A stretch of 64,000 bases of DNA from Hippopus hippopus (GCA_946811185.2 OX328113.1:25891521-25955520); one strand, 5' to 3'. Positions 20,745 through 31,640 are shown, numbered from the stretch's first letter. The notes: generated by a model not told the origin, from the sequence alone. Numbers and translations: made by a program.

Positions 20745-21020
20745 CCCCGTAGGCTGCTAAGCGCGACTCACTGACCTTTCGCGGACAGTGTAGATCAAGA
20801 TCAGACTGCACAAAACGTGCAGTCTGATCTTGGATCTACACTATCCGATAGATTAGATTAGATTCAGTTTATGGAGTATTTAGGCCTCTGGCCCATGGTA
20901 TAATTATATATTCCATGTAATAAGAAGATATTATTCCCCAAAACATAACTTTGAAATAGTAATATTTGGGTCTTATATCGAATTGAAAATCTGATTTCAG
21001 TTATTTAGCAGGATAAAAGA
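20745..21020 (+). mobile_element. Fam-C MITE, with short insert
   Basis: It runs from AACCCCGTAGGCTGCTAAGC to TTTAGCAGGATAAAAGAGTT. The perfect hairpin arm is GATCAAGATCAGACTGCAC. About 65 bp of unrelated sequence (TTAGATTAGATTCAG...) follows the hairpin. Confidence 0.75.
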
Positions 21021-21239
21021 GTTAAAAACTATCTTGTTTAGGGTCGTTACTATATGGGATTGTGTGGTATATGGCTAAGAAGTCGGTGAGGTAAGAGAAT
21101 AAAAAAGGGACAGGTGATTCTCAACTGAAGTCAAGATGAAAACTCGATTTTCCCATCAAGCAACCGTTGCATCTTTTTTTATGAGCACTTATATCATTTC
21201 AAACATTTCCACCTTCTTCTTGGTTTCGTTTTTCCATGT

Positions 21240-21450
21240 TTAATCCTTGTCTTGCTGAATAAGAGAAATGAAACTTTCAAGCCGATAGTAAAGACCCATA
21301 TTTTCCAATTTCAATGGTAATTTTGGAGGAAAGATACAGATCCTTATCGGACAGTGTAGATCCAAGATCAGACTGCACGTTCTGTGCAGTCTGATCTTGA
21401 TCTACGCTGTCCGTAAAAGGTCATTTAGTCGCGCATAGCAATACAAGGGT
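21240..21450 (-). mobile_element. Fam-C MITE
   Basis: TTAATCCTTGTCTTGCTGAAT at the left, GCCGATAGTAAAGACC, hairpin AGACTGCACGTTCTGTGC, then CAATACAAGGGTTAA at the right. Confidence 0.75.
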
Positions 21451-21583
21451 TAAACTTCTCTGGTTTTTGTACTCTTCATCAAAAAACGGTCTATCCTGTA
21501 TTGAGCATGCGCGTAGTGGGATACTCAACATGCGCTTGTTTACAATAGGTGTTTGTTTAAAGTAACAATAAAGCACAAAAGTA

Positions 21584-21890
21584 TTGATTGATTGTTTGGT
21601 GTTTAACGCCGTTTTCAACATTATTTCAGTTATATCGCGGCAGCCAGTGCACCTATCCATGCTTTCCTGGAGTCTCTTTTACCAGTACTCCGCACAATTT
21701 TCCTTCCAAGCCACTGGCTGCTTTCCCACATAATCATCGTCGAAACAAGGATCAGCGGTGGGAGAGGAATGAATCCTGTCACAATGACTATCATCAATCC
21801 TCGGAAGGAAATTGGCCGAGCCAGGGATCAAACCAACGACCCCCTGTCCTCAAGTCCTGCACGCTACCGACTGAGCTACCGGGGCTCGGC
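21584..21890 (-). mobile_element. SINE-1, full length with target-site duplication
   Basis: It ends in ATTGATTGATTG (tail complement) and CTACCGGGGCTCGGC (head complement). A perfect 12-bp duplication AGCACAAAAGTA lies at 21572-21583 and 21891-21902. Confidence 0.92.
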
Positions 21891-21902
21891 AGCACAAAAG
21901 TA

Positions 21903-22400
21903 AACAAAGCGGGTGATTAAATGCATTTGAATTTATATCATACCGTTTAAAGGTGTGGAAATTATTGTGAAGATGGCAATCTGTCATTGCATGGTCGGTC
22001 CAAGTGTTAGTTGCTGATAGAGAAATTAATTTAAAAACTAGGTTAAAACCTGCCAGGTAGCTGAGCTTTTTGTTTACTTTATGCCTAATTTTAGAATTCT
22101 TTTTTCTGCCAGCGTCTTACATATGGCCCGACCACACGATAACAGACTGTCATCTCCACAATATTTTCCATACTTTTAAATGGTATAATTTAAATTTAAA
22201 TGTACTTTGACACCTGCTTCGATATTTTAGCCTTTACTGGGGCTTTAATAAATAGCAGTTGCATCTTAAAGGTAAATAGTCCTTTCCGGCATGAAATGTT
22301 CATGTAAGTAAACATAAAAAAAACCACTGGCATTTTCCCTGTTTCTCATTATTTCTCCTTTGCGCCCATTTCTCTGGTAGATCTATTTGATAAATCTAAA
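21903..22400. other. No supported feature
   Basis: AT-rich. The start resembles 28100-28210 (TTAAAATGCATTT, TATTGTGAAGATGGCA), indicating a low-copy repeat of about 120 bp; no coding signal. Confidence 0.4.
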
Positions 22401-22420
22401 ATAGCCTACATAGTACGGAT

Positions 22421-22669
22421 CCCCAGCTCGGCCAATTTCTTTCTGAGGACTGATGATAGTCATTGCGACAGGATTAATTCCTCTCTCACCGCTGATCATT
22501 TTTTTTTTTTTTTTTTTCGACGATGGTTGTATGGGAAAGCAGCCAGTGGCTTGGAAAGAATATTGTGCTGAGTATTGGTAAAAAAAACTCCAGCAAAGCA
22601 TGGATGGGTGCACAGGCTGCAGGGATATGATTGAACTAATGTTGAAAACAGCCTTAAACACCATACAAT

Positions 22670-22700
<31 letters not shown>

Positions 22701-22701
22701 T
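22421..22701 (+). mobile_element. SINE-1, 5'-truncated, with target-site duplication
   Basis: It begins inside the tRNA head at CCCAGCTCGGCC and ends with a long (CAAT)n. An 11-bp duplication ATAGTACGGAT lies at 22410-22420 and 22702-22712. The truncation is therefore original to the insertion (incomplete reverse transcription). Confidence 0.9.
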
Positions 22702-22734
22702 ATAGTACGGATATAGCCGGGATTCCCTCTTTGC

Positions 22735-22920
22735 CGGACAACAGTATCCTAGACTCGGCCACATCGAAATCTTTTGCAGACTATAAATTAAAAGCAGGTC
22801 AAGACGATTTGTTTTTAGAGACTATGGAAAACACAGTGGGAAAAGGAGAAAATACTGGTTACTATAATGTTCTCCTTTTTTTCCTACGATGTCTTTTTTT
22901 AAAAAACCTGATAGATCGAG
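22735..22920 (+). mobile_element. Fam-D fragment
   Basis: TTTTGCAGACTATAAATTAAA, AGAAAATACTGGTTAC, then TTCTCCTTTTTTTCC. Confidence 0.55.
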
Positions 22921-22929
22921 TCTAAAAAA

Positions 22930-23200
22930 CACGGAAGAGGGTAAATGTTACAAATCGCCCGAAACATTCCAAATCAGGAAGACCCTGTCACGTGACAACA
23001 ACGTCATAACATCCGGGATACGTCATCAGTAATTTACGTACCCGTGACGGTTTATTTGGAAATGACCATTTATTTATATTTCATTTATTTTAACGACCCC
23101 CTTTCTTATACAATATCGGCCCTATGTATCTGGTTTACAATCAGGTGTTTTGTTTGATGTACAGATTCATGGCCGTAAGCATCTTTTGCGTAGAAAAGCT
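22930..23200. other. No supported feature
   Basis: Contains CACGTGACAACAACGTCATAAC; no repeat or coding match recognised. Confidence 0.4.
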
Positions 23201-23204
23201 CCCA

Positions 23205-23390
23205 AATCCTTTACCACACAAGCCCGAATTTTCAACAATTCTTAGGATGAAGCTTTTAGAAAAGATAGTGGGAAAAGGAGAAATCGCTAGTAACTAGCAT
23301 TTTATACTTTTCCACTATGTTTTCTAATCTTTCAAAGAAAATTTGCACCATTTGGGATGCGTTTGTCTTCTACAACTGCTTTCAATTTAA
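23205..23390 (+). mobile_element. Fam-D MITE
   Basis: CTTTACCACACAAGCCCG at the left, hairpin GAAATCGCTAGTAACTAGC/ATTTT, then GTTTGTCTTCTACAACTGC. Confidence 0.65.
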
Positions 23391-23394
23391 CACT

Positions 23395-23580
23395 TTAAAA
23401 GCTGCTAAGCGCGACTAAATGACCTTTTGCGGACAGTGTAGATCAAGATCAGACTGCACAGAGCTACACTGTCCGTTAAGGACATATTTTACCCCAAAAT
23501 ATAACTTTGAAATAGCAATATTTGGGTTTTTATAATCGACTTGAAAGTGTCATCTTGGTTATTTAGCAGGTTATGGGTAT
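23395..23580 (+). mobile_element. Fam-C MITE with half the hairpin deleted
   Basis: ACTTTAAAAGCTGCTAAGCG to TTATTTAGCAGGTTATGGG. The sequence jumps from GACTGCACAGAG to CTACACTGTCCG, losing the right hairpin arm. Confidence 0.75.
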
Positions 23581-23919
23581 AGATAAGTCGTTTAAAAATT
23601 TTTGTCGGCTGGTAAAGAGTAAACAACAATTTATCTATACTGTGTAATTATAACCCCCATCTACGAAGTAGAGGGTGGTATAACGTTGTCATATTCTTCG
23701 AAGATTCGAAGTCTGCTATGACGCATCACCCATCCCCGTATACCTGGGAAAAGTAGGGCTTATACCGAAGCTGTTAGCCTATTACCCAAGCATGCAGGGG
23801 CTGTTTTAATAAATGGCCGATGCATAGGTTACATGCTAGTCGATTATAGCTGAATGGATCGCACCAGGTAGCGTTTTATTGAGTAAACATTTATTTCATT
23901 TTGAAATTCAAAGTAACGG

Positions 23920-24440
23920 TTGTTGTTTTGAAAAGGAGTCCGGTTCTGTACCCAGAATGCCCAAATTAAATAGATGTGTATTTGTAGAATGCCATCTAGC
24001 GGGAGTTAATGGGTGGTATGATGGTTTCATCATGTCTGTCTGTCTGTCCACCCGTCCGTCCGTCAACCCGTCTGTCTGTAGACTTTTTCGTTTCCGTGCT
24101 CTAACTTAAAAACCGTTTGACCTAGGACCCTGAAACTTCATACAAGTGTTGCTCATAGTGTTGCTCATGACCCTAGGAGATGCCATATTGTCTTTGGGTC
24201 ACATTGGTCAAAGGTCAAGTTCACAGGAGAACTTTATTTGAAAATCGTTTCCATGCTCTAACTCAATAGCTGTTTGACCTTGGACCCTGAAACTTTATAC
24301 AGGTGTTGCTCATAACCGAAGGAGGTGCCCTATTGTTTTTGGCTCACACGGGTCAAAGGTCAAGGTCAGAGGTGATCTTTGTGTTGGAAATCATTTCCGT
24401 TCTCTGGTTGTGCTGCTTCGGTGACAAAAGGGCGGAGGTG
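23920..24440 (+). repeat. Two-unit ~150-bp tandem element with CTGT-rich leader
   Basis: A leader AGTCCGGTTCTGTACCCAG (also at 32205-32260) is followed by GTCTGTCTGTCC-type repeats. Two units then start TTTCCGTGCTCTAACT (about 24090) and TTTCCATGCTCTAACTC (about 24248). Both contain GACCCTGAAACTT and GGTCAAAGGTCAAG. The short frame through it is a by-product. Confidence 0.75.
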
Positions 24441-24496
24441 GGGGGAGGGCTTTGCGACAGTTCTAGTTAGGACTATACTGTGCATATACATTTTAT

Positions 24497-24560
24497 TGAT
24501 AGAATGGTGTCTTACGCTACTTTCAATATTATTTCAGTTATACCACGATATCCATGTATG
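24497..24560 (-). mobile_element. SINE-1 fragment
   Basis: AATGGTGTCTTACGC and CAATATTATTTCAGTTATA match the SINE-1 3' end. Confidence 0.55.
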
Positions 24561-24889
24561 TTCTGTATTTCACCAGTACTAGCGACACCTGTCAATATAG
24601 TACTATAGACTGAGAGTAATTGCCAATGGCAACATTGCCTACTCAAAACTTTTTTTTTTTCAACGGGTGTGGGCGCCTTTTGATTCCAAGGGTCAAAGGC
24701 TTTGGCAAAAAGTCTCTATCCTATAGAGGGATTTTGCTCTGTAATGATCTGCCCCAACAAATCAGGGATACCGAAAGCTTTCTTGTTTAAAAATCCAGAT
24801 TAAAAAGTTATTTGTTGTGATGCGTCGTTTTTCGAAAATTGTCATTTACTGTGATATAGTAGCCTGATCATGATCAACAGTGTCGGCAA

Positions 24890-25115
24890 AAATATTTAAT
24901 CTTTTATCACACAATTCCGATTTTTAATGACCCTGGAGAAGGAGGCTTTTGAAAACATTGTGGGAAAAGGAGAAAATGCTGGTAACCAGCATTTTCTCCT
25001 TTCCCCAGAATGTTTTCTAACCCTTTTCATAGACAAAAATCATTTTATTAACATGTTTTATCGTCTGCAAATGCTTTGAATTTGGACTAGTAAAAAAATT
25101 TGTCGTGTGATAAAG
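24890..25115 (+). mobile_element. Fam-D MITE
   Basis: TTTATCACACAATTCCGA, hairpin AGAAAATGCTGGTAACCAGC, then TATCGTCTGCAAATGC and GTCGTGTGATAAAG. Confidence 0.75.
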
Positions 25116-25243
25116 ACTAAATTTGTAAAGGATACACTGATAGCTTATATTAACAACTCAGTCTAAGATAAACGATAAGTGCAGTCTGATCTTGAACCAC
25201 ACTGTCCGAAAAAAAAAAAAAACGAAAACACAAATAAGGTTGT

Positions 25244-25432
25244 TGATTGATTGATTGTATGGTGTCTAACGTTATTTTCAACATTATTCCAGTTATATCG
25301 CCGCAACCAGTGCACCTATCCATGCTTTCCTGGAGTGTCTTTTACCAGTACTCCGCACAATATTCTTTCCAAGCCACTGGCTGCTCTCCCATATAACCAT
25401 CGTCAAAACAATGGTCAGCGGTGAGAGAGAAA
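25244..25432 (-). mobile_element. SINE-1, head missing
   Basis: TTGATTGATTGTATGGTG tail complement through CAATGGTCAGCGGTGAGAGA. The tRNA-like head is absent. Confidence 0.8.
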
Positions 25433-25617
25433 TGAAACACAGAGTTGTAAGACACTCCGCAGGTGAAATACTTCTTTGCTACGCTTTTGATGTTTTAAGT
25501 GGACTGATCTTAATCTACACTGTTTGCAAAAGCAACGTGAAAGAAACTTCGAGGGCTACTATCAAAAACCCAGTTTGTGCAAAGCTTTTACAGTCACTAA
25601 TAAACGTTAAGTGCATA

Positions 25618-26022
25618 GAGGATATTTGTTTTTTTCGGTGAAAGCTGCGCCACTCGTGAAAGTATTACCGATGATGTTCACTCGATGAAATAAATTTCGA
25701 TCTTTCACCGAAAAAAACAAATATTCTATTTATTTCATGCTTTTAACCCTTTCTGGGGGAACTTTATCAAAATCCAGTACAGTTCTTTTCAATTATTCCC
25801 CGTGGCGTACCCCCTCCACATGGCAACGCATTACAATATTACGTCAAGCGCGAGAAATGTAAGGTAAATGACGTCATATTTCCATCTGGTTGTGAGTCAC
25901 GCGCATTTTACCTAGGTAACTAGAATATAAAAATCGGTATTTTCACTGGTCGTACCCGTGGAATATCGAAAAATATTTTCACCGCTATTTCTCGATATCC
26001 TACTGGAAAGCATGAAATAAAG
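25618..26022 (+). mobile_element. Fam-F element
   Basis: TATTTGTTTTTTTCGGTGAA to GCATGAAATAAAG. One arm of the head is shortened and about 50 bp before AGAATATAAAAATCGG are deleted relative to 10425-10930. Confidence 0.8.
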
Positions 26023-26369
26023 TCTGATCTTAATCCGTACTATTCACATACGGAAGTTTTGAAAATGATTCGTAAAACAAATAATTTCTGTGCTATGCTT
26101 TTACTGTCATTGATAAACATTGAGTGCAGTCTGATCTTGATCTACACTGTCTGCAAGTCATGACAAGCAGTGTAAGAGTACATGGCTTCCGTGTTAATAC
26201 TACTCTATTAAAGTTACTGACAAACATTTTGTACACCCTGATCTTAATCTACACTGTTTACAAGTTTTGACAGCCACTATCAGGGCGAATGGTTTAAAAT
26301 TTAAACTAGATCTACGCGTTTATATTTATTGATAAACATTCAGTGCAGTCTGATAATGATCCAGGGGTT

Positions 26370-26575
26370 CAAGGTGGCTCATTGGTTAAGTGTATGACTT
26401 TTAACTTAGAGGCTCCGGGCTTGAGCCTGAACGGAAGCACTAGATTTTTGTGTAAGTGAACTAAGGCAAGAAGCTTCAAAGCCCTAGTCTAGTTCTAGTG
26501 AAACTCAGGACATACATAAAAATGCATGCTGCCGCCGTGATATGACTGAAATAATGTTGCCAGCAGCGTAGAATA
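26370..26575 (+). mobile_element. tRNA-like SINE fragment fused to a SINE-1 3' end
   Basis: GTGGCTCATTGGTTAAGTG (box-A-like) and CCGGGCTTGAGCCTG (box-B-like) are followed by GCCGCCGTGATATGACTGAA and ATAATGTTG, the SINE-1 3' end. It may be a composite SINE or an old copy. Confidence 0.5.
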
Positions 26576-26712
26576 TCGACATGTCGACCGACTGACCGAC
26601 TAATCAGTCAGTTAGTCAGTCAGTCAGTCAGCCAACCAGCCAGCCAGCCAGCCAATCCATCCATCCATCCATCTACCCATCCATCCATCCATCCATCAAT
26701 CAATCAGTCAGT
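26576..26712. repeat. Tetranucleotide microsatellite series
   Basis: (GACC/GACT)n, (CAGT)n, (CCAG)n, (CCAT)n and (CAAT)n succeed one another, probably descended from the CAAT tail of the preceding SINE. Confidence 0.85.
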
Positions 26713-27114
26713 CTTGATCTAGACTACCTATTTAAAACAACTTGAGATAGGATACGCACTCCATAGACAAATAACGTCTTTGCTACGCTTTTACGGTCGT
26801 TGACAAACATTTAGCGCAGTCTGATCTTGATTCACACTATAATAGGAACTTGAAGTAGGATAGGCGTTTCCAGGTGTAAATAACACCTGTGATACGATTT
26901 CACAGACATTGATAAAGATTTAGCACGGTCTGATCTTAATCCGCACTATTTACAAAAGCAGCTTGAAATAGGATAGGCAATCCACGGATAACTACTGCCT
27001 GTATTTATACTCGTATTGATAAACTCTCTTATTATCGGTAACCAACACTCATCATTCGTCCCAAATATTTACGCGTCGGTGGGTTCTATCTAAATTAGTG
27101 TTAAACCGGGAAGC

Positions 27115-27215
27115 TTTGGAGCGAAACCCAGTAAGCTTTTGCGGATAGTGTAGATCAAGATCAGACTGCACAAAACGTGCAGTCTGATCTTTGATCTACA
27201 CTGTCCGATATAGTG
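27115..27215 (+). mobile_element. Fam-C hairpin core
   Basis: CTTTTGCGGATAGTGTAGATC to GATCTACACTGTCCGATA with a perfect hairpin around CAGACTGCACAAAACGTGC. Confidence 0.7.
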
Positions 27216-27394
27216 AGATTTTTATCAGTGGGAAAAATAATACTTAAAAACCGCAATATTTTGGATATATCATTTGTTTTTGTTCATTTTTTTTTTTGTT
27301 CAATTTATTTATGCAGTATAACAAAGATATGCGACTATCGACGGTTGAACATATGAACTACTGAAACTCAGATTTTAATCTTATAGGCTTGACT

Positions 27395-27480
27395 AATCAA
27401 GCGGACAGTATAGATCCAAGATCAGACTGCACGTTCTGTGCAGTCTGATCTTGATCTATATCGTCCGCAAAAGCCGATAG
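27395..27480 (-). mobile_element. Fam-C hairpin core
   Basis: GCGGACAGTATAGATCCAAG to TGATCTATATCGTCCGC around GACTGCACGTTCTGTGCAGTC (read in two halves). Confidence 0.7.
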
Positions 27481-27499
27481 TTTTTTTTTTTCGCCTGTT

Positions 27500-28090
27500 G
27501 CCCTGTTTAAAAGGACTAAGGGATAAGGCACGATTTATTTATAGTGGTACGATGTGCTTCAATAATTTGAAAGCTTACCAATGAGGTTGGATAACTTTAT
27601 AAGGTGGTACAGTTCGGCTAAATTTATATATCATACTTCTTGTTTATTATGTCAGCCCATAACTATACAAATACGTCTTTTTCATGCTCCTGTAGTTGAC
27701 ATTTAAAAGACAAACATTGTTGAAAAAGGAGCAATTGTTTGTAAAAAGCAATTTACTGCGTTTCCGAAATAGTTTTTTCCCCATTCTGTTAAAAAATATA
27801 TATTTTCCTTTTATTTAGATGTTAGTATTTGGTGTATATTTGCAATAGATTTTGTGGTTTTGAATTAAAATGTACAGTTATGCACAAGGTTACAGTTGTG
27901 TGTTAAATGTGATAAACGTGTATGCAGCGAGGCAACGGAATTGGAATAAAAAAACAGGAATACAATAACATTTACGGTTTTCACTGTGAATTTAGTAGAT
28001 ATTTTGATATTCGTGGTTAATTGTTTTTTAATCTAGGAGATTTTGATAACGTTCAACATAGGTAAGGTTTTGATTTTCTTAAAGGCCCTT
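27500..28090. other. No supported feature
   Basis: AT-rich sequence with no family match; only very short open frames. Confidence 0.45.
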
Positions 28091-28324
28091 CTGGCAGCCA
28101 GTAGTAAACAATGCGGGTTTTAAAATGCATTTAAACTGATATCATATCATTTAAAAGAATGAAAATTATTGTGAAGATGGCAGTTTAGTTTTGTACGGTC
28201 AGTCTAAGTGTTAGTAATGGCGAAAATATGAATTCTAAAAGCTATGTAAAAAATTGTCAGGTCGTCCTGTCTTTTGTTTAAATTTGGAAGAATATGTCCT
28301 TTGATAAAGAATAAAATGATTGAA

Positions 28325-28520
28325 TTGTGTGTTAACCCTAAGGCTGCTAGGCGCGACAAACGGACCTTTTGCAGACAATGTAGATAAAGATCAGACTGCA
28401 CAGAACGTGCAGTCTGATCTTGGATCTACACTGTCCGATAAGGAGATATCTGTCCCCAAAAAATATATTTGAAATAGTAAAATTTGGGTTTATACTATCG
28501 GCTTGAAACTTTAATTTCAT
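28325..28520 (+). mobile_element. Fam-C MITE, right end lost
   Basis: TTAACCCTAAGGCTGCTAGGC at the left, perfect hairpin, and ACTATCGGCTTGAAACTTTA at the right where the family is broken. Confidence 0.75.
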
Positions 28521-28548
28521 ACACAAACATTACAATGAAAATCAAGTA

Positions 28549-28700
28549 ATTTTAGAATTATGCTAAAAAATGGGTTAATGTGGACGACACAGGATCAGAG
28601 ATACGACTATGAATGTTTGTAACAATGGTTGGTGATTTCGGACCTATATCTTTGATCCTGTGTAGTCCACATTAACCCATTTTTAGCATAATTCTAAAAT
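28549..28700. repeat. Foldback with ~55-bp arms
   Basis: Arms 28549-28604 and 28647-28700 (TTTTAGAATTATGCTAAAAA and its complement, through GACACAGGATCA) flank a 42-bp loop. Confidence 0.85.
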
Positions 28701-28719
28701 ATCTCTCTATCTATCTATC

Positions 28720-28853
28720 TTTTAATTATAATAGTGTACACGAGCTTTTGACGTTGCGTAAACAACTGTTACTGCAGGCATTGTATCACAGGATCACACT
28801 AGAAGAAGGCGGTTGTACCGCCGAAAGCTCGTGTACATTATTATAATTAAAAG
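28720..28853. repeat. Foldback with 32-bp arms
   Basis: Arms 28720-28751 and 28822-28853 share TTTTAATTATAATAGTGTAC in inverted order. (TATC) repeats lie between this foldback and the previous one. Confidence 0.85.
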
Positions 28854-28884
28854 TTACATTTCTCAAGAAGAGGATATCATGTTT

Positions 28885-28886
28885 TG

Positions 28887-28919
<33 letters not shown>

Positions 28920-28969
28920 CATCCATTTATCTATTCGTCTGTCTGTCTGTCTGTCTGCATATCTATCTA

Positions 28970-29031
<62 letters not shown>

Positions 29032-29080
29032 CATCCATCCATCCATCCATCCATTCATCCATCAATCCATCCATGTATAT
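28885..29080. repeat. (TATC)n/(TGTC)n/(CATC)n microsatellite
   Basis: Long TATC runs, interrupted by TGTC and CATC runs. The Ser/Tyr/Leu/Ile repetitive frames through it are artefacts. Confidence 0.95.
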
Positions 29081-29301
29081 CTTAAAATGATTTTTGCTGT
29101 TAGTTTACAATTATAAGTCTTGTTATCTTTATGTTTATCCAATCTTTGTCACAATCTTTGAATTGCATTTTGTACAAAAGAATTTCGTTCTTAAAGTTCG
29201 CCTGAAGTTTCTACACTTGTGTGTTTTCATATTCGTATGGAATTGTAAAGGAACCATAAGAGAATACGTAGTTTTCTAAGCATTTTCTGACAAAACATAA
29301 A

Positions 29302-29562
29302 TGAGCCACCCTCTGTGAAAAGGGGGCTTAATGCATCTGCAAAAAGTATCGACCCATGTCAGCCTGCGAAATCCGCACAGGCTGACATGGGCCGAATCTT
29401 TTTGATATCTTTAAATATTCTGCATGTCAAAGGACCATTCTACCACGTCATTCTGTTGGTTGTGAAAGAAAATGGATCGTATAGATCCCTAATTATGTGA
29501 ATTATGCTGGGAATAATACATTACGGAGATAGATAAAGCCCCTTTCGTCAGAGCATAGCTCA
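29302..29562 (+). mobile_element. Fam-A MITE, full length
   Basis: TGAGCCACCCTCTGTGAAAA at the left and CAGAGCATAGCTCA at the right. It directly abuts a SINE-1 fragment. Confidence 0.8.
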
Positions 29563-29563
29563 T

Positions 29564-29697
29564 CAGCCAGTGGCTTGGAAAGAATATTGTGCTGAGTACT
29601 GGTGAAAGAAACTCCAGGAAAGCATGAATAGGTGCAGTGGCCGCTGCGATACAACTGAAATAATGTTGAAAACGGCGTTAAACACCATACAATAATT
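29564..29697 (+). mobile_element. SINE-1, 5'-truncated
   Basis: CAGCCAGTGGCTTGGAAAGA through GCGTTAAACACCATACAAT; tail only CAAT. Confidence 0.8.
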
Positions 29698-29699
29698 CG

Positions 29700-30320
29700 T
29701 ATCCATAAACCATTTTTTATTTCATTTTAAGTCCGAATTAGCTTAACTATTTCCCTTAGAAGTTGTGTTACTTTCAAATTTGGATTTTTTTTGAGAATTA
29801 GACCGAAAGTACTTGGTGATTACAGACCTACACTCAGCAAAACTTCCAACCGGGCACTTTTGTTTTTCCTGTAAATTTGACCAAGTAATAGACAGGTAAA
29901 TAAAAACTTTTAACATATATCTGGACGTTAGACGTGGCATTGTACATAATGAAAAGGTTCTCGATTTTGCCGACAGAAAGCATCTCTTTTTCAAAAAAAG
30001 GAAAACGCATACTGGTGTCTGTCATCCAAACCAGGTTAAAAAGAGAAGCATACATTACTGAAATTTTGTAAGCAATACGGAAAAAATGAAAATTATTTCC
30101 TGCACAAATATATAAATCGAGAGAAGGAGCGTGAATTCTGTTTTCAAAAAATAGATTTTTCGTTTTTTCAATGTTAAGTAAATTAATGTTTAATAACTTC
30201 ATTTTATAAGAATAAGTCTAACTAACTCTTTTCAGACTAAGGCTAGAGTATGCTTTTACACTGGTCAGCGGATGCAAGAAGAGCTCTGAGGGGATTTCCG
30301 GCTTAACCCCTCTCCTGCCG
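29700..30320. other. No supported feature
   Basis: Low-complexity-free, AT-rich. A minus-strand open stretch of about 120 codons (30202-29834) has no recognisable domain and I do not call it. Confidence 0.4.
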
Positions 30321-30337
30321 GTTGCAACCACGAATAT

Positions 30338-30415
30338 ATTTTGCGAAGAGTGTAAAGCAAGATCAGACTGCACATACGTGCAGGCTGATCTTGCTTTACA
30401 CTCTACGCTACTCTA
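30338..30415. repeat. Variant Fam-C-like hairpin
   Basis: GCGAAGAGTGTAAAGCAAG pairs with CTTGCTTTACACTCTACGC around AGACTGCACATACGTGCAG. Same core, different outer stem. Confidence 0.65.
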
Positions 30416-30837
30416 TGGGTACTTTGGTCAATACAATGCCATTTAACTTAACGAAATTCATATTTGTAACAGTCAACAGTTTTCGTTCGGCATAATAAGA
30501 GTTGAAGGTGGCCGTTTAGACGTTGTGTTTAGTGTAGTGTCATGGGGGGCACAGAGTTTGGTTCGTCAACCATGTAACTACGTTACTCTCCATTTAACAA
30601 CAATTTATGTAAGATTTAGACCTAGATTTTTTGTGTTTTTATGCCTTTGGGAATTCCCTGAAATGCTTTAGGTTCTCTATCTAGCAGTGTAGATCAAGAT
30701 CAGACCACACAGATTGTGAAGTCTGCACTTTTCATCATTAATGTTTGATGTTTTGAGTAAAAAAAAATGGATGACGATTCGTCCCGATGGGGATGTTTCA
30801 CCTCTCCTCTCGTTTTTATACAGATTCGACATATATA

Positions 30838-30905
30838 TATATGATCCATGCTTGGGCAAAAGAGGGTTTAATGCATCTCTTTGATGAATAATACCAAGCA
30901 AGACA
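30838..30905 (-). mobile_element. Fam-A fragment
   Basis: TGATCCATGCTTGGGCAAAA and TAATACCAAGCAAG; the family stops before the hairpin. Confidence 0.55.
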
Positions 30906-31049
30906 TCATATAAATAGAGTTTATTTCATCAGCTTGTGGTTAATATGGGGAAATATTTGCCGAAAAAGAGAAAGGTATGCGAAAATAACGAGTGCCGTAC
31001 GACTCGTATGGTTGTTCAATACAGTTTCTTTTCTTAGAAGAAAGAAACT

Positions 31050-31205
31050 TTGTTTCGACGATGTTTATCTGGGAAAGCAGCCAGTGGCATGAGAAAAGTG
31101 TTTAGCGAAGAACCAGGTGTAAGGATAGAAAACTTTGTTGTGGAAGAATGCTGTTTAGCTGGAGTTTCTCCTTTAACCACAATGTTTTCAAATGCCATCA
31201 TATTA
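31050..31205 (+). mobile_element. SINE-1 and Fam-D debris
   Basis: TCTGGGAAAGCAGCCAGTGGC (SINE-1 body) runs into GTTGTGGAAGAATGCTG and CACAATGTTTTCAAA (Fam-D). Confidence 0.45.
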
Positions 31206-31325
31206 AGTGTAAATCCACATTCAAAGATCAGTTAGGTACAAAAATGGATGATGCATGAAGTGTAGAATATAAAGTACTATTTAATGGCACGTTCAACTCA
31301 GTTCACGAGTATAATGCCTGCAAAA

Positions 31326-31430
31326 GAGAGAGAAACAGAGAGACAGAGCCCCCCCGGGGGGAGGGGGGAGAGAGAGAGAGAAACAGAGAGAGACAAAGAG
31401 AGAGAGACAGACAGACAGAGGGAGAGAGAT
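31326..31430. repeat. (GA)n/(GACA)n microsatellite with C/G run
   Basis: GAGA and GACA repeats with an internal CCCCCCGGGGGG-type palindrome near 31350. Confidence 0.9.
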
Positions 31431-31562
31431 GTTATGTCAGGATAGACCATTCCGACGATCGAACCAGCTGTTAAGTACATAAAGCTTGATAAGATGGTAA
31501 ACCCATTATATGAGAAACCATACAATTCTCATCCCTACCTTCATGCTGCAATATAACAAGCT

Positions 31563-31640
31563 TTTATGGACGGCGTAGATCAAGATCAGACTGCATGATA
31601 CCATGCAGTCTGATCTTAATCTACACCGTCCGTTACCTCA
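31563..31640. mobile_element. Fam-C hairpin core
   Basis: ATGGACGGCGTAGATCAAGA pairs with TCTTAATCTACACCGTCCGT around ACTGCATGATACCATGCAG. Confidence 0.7.

Larger units (their letters stand above)
25490..27010. repeat. Degenerate ~108-112-bp tandem array, interrupted
   Basis: Units begin near GTGCAGTCTGATCTT and contain ACACTGTTTACAAAAGCA, GAAATAGGATAGGC, TGCTACGCTTTTAC and ATTGATAAACATT. Unit starts are at about 25501, 26021, 26124, 26230, 26341, 26710, 26815 and 26925. Where uninterrupted, spacings are about 103-111 bp. A Fam-F copy (25618-26022) and a tRNA-like repeat plus microsatellite (26350-26710) break it. The unit core is half of the Fam-C hairpin. Confidence 0.75.

Noticed and set aside
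28813..29090. Long Ser/Leu/Tyr/Ile repetitive open frames on the plus strand
   Set aside because: They are translations of TATC/TGTC microsatellites, not proteins.
29834..30202. 122-codon minus-strand frame
   Set aside because: No recognisable domain, AT-biased codons and overlapping competing frames; support too weak.
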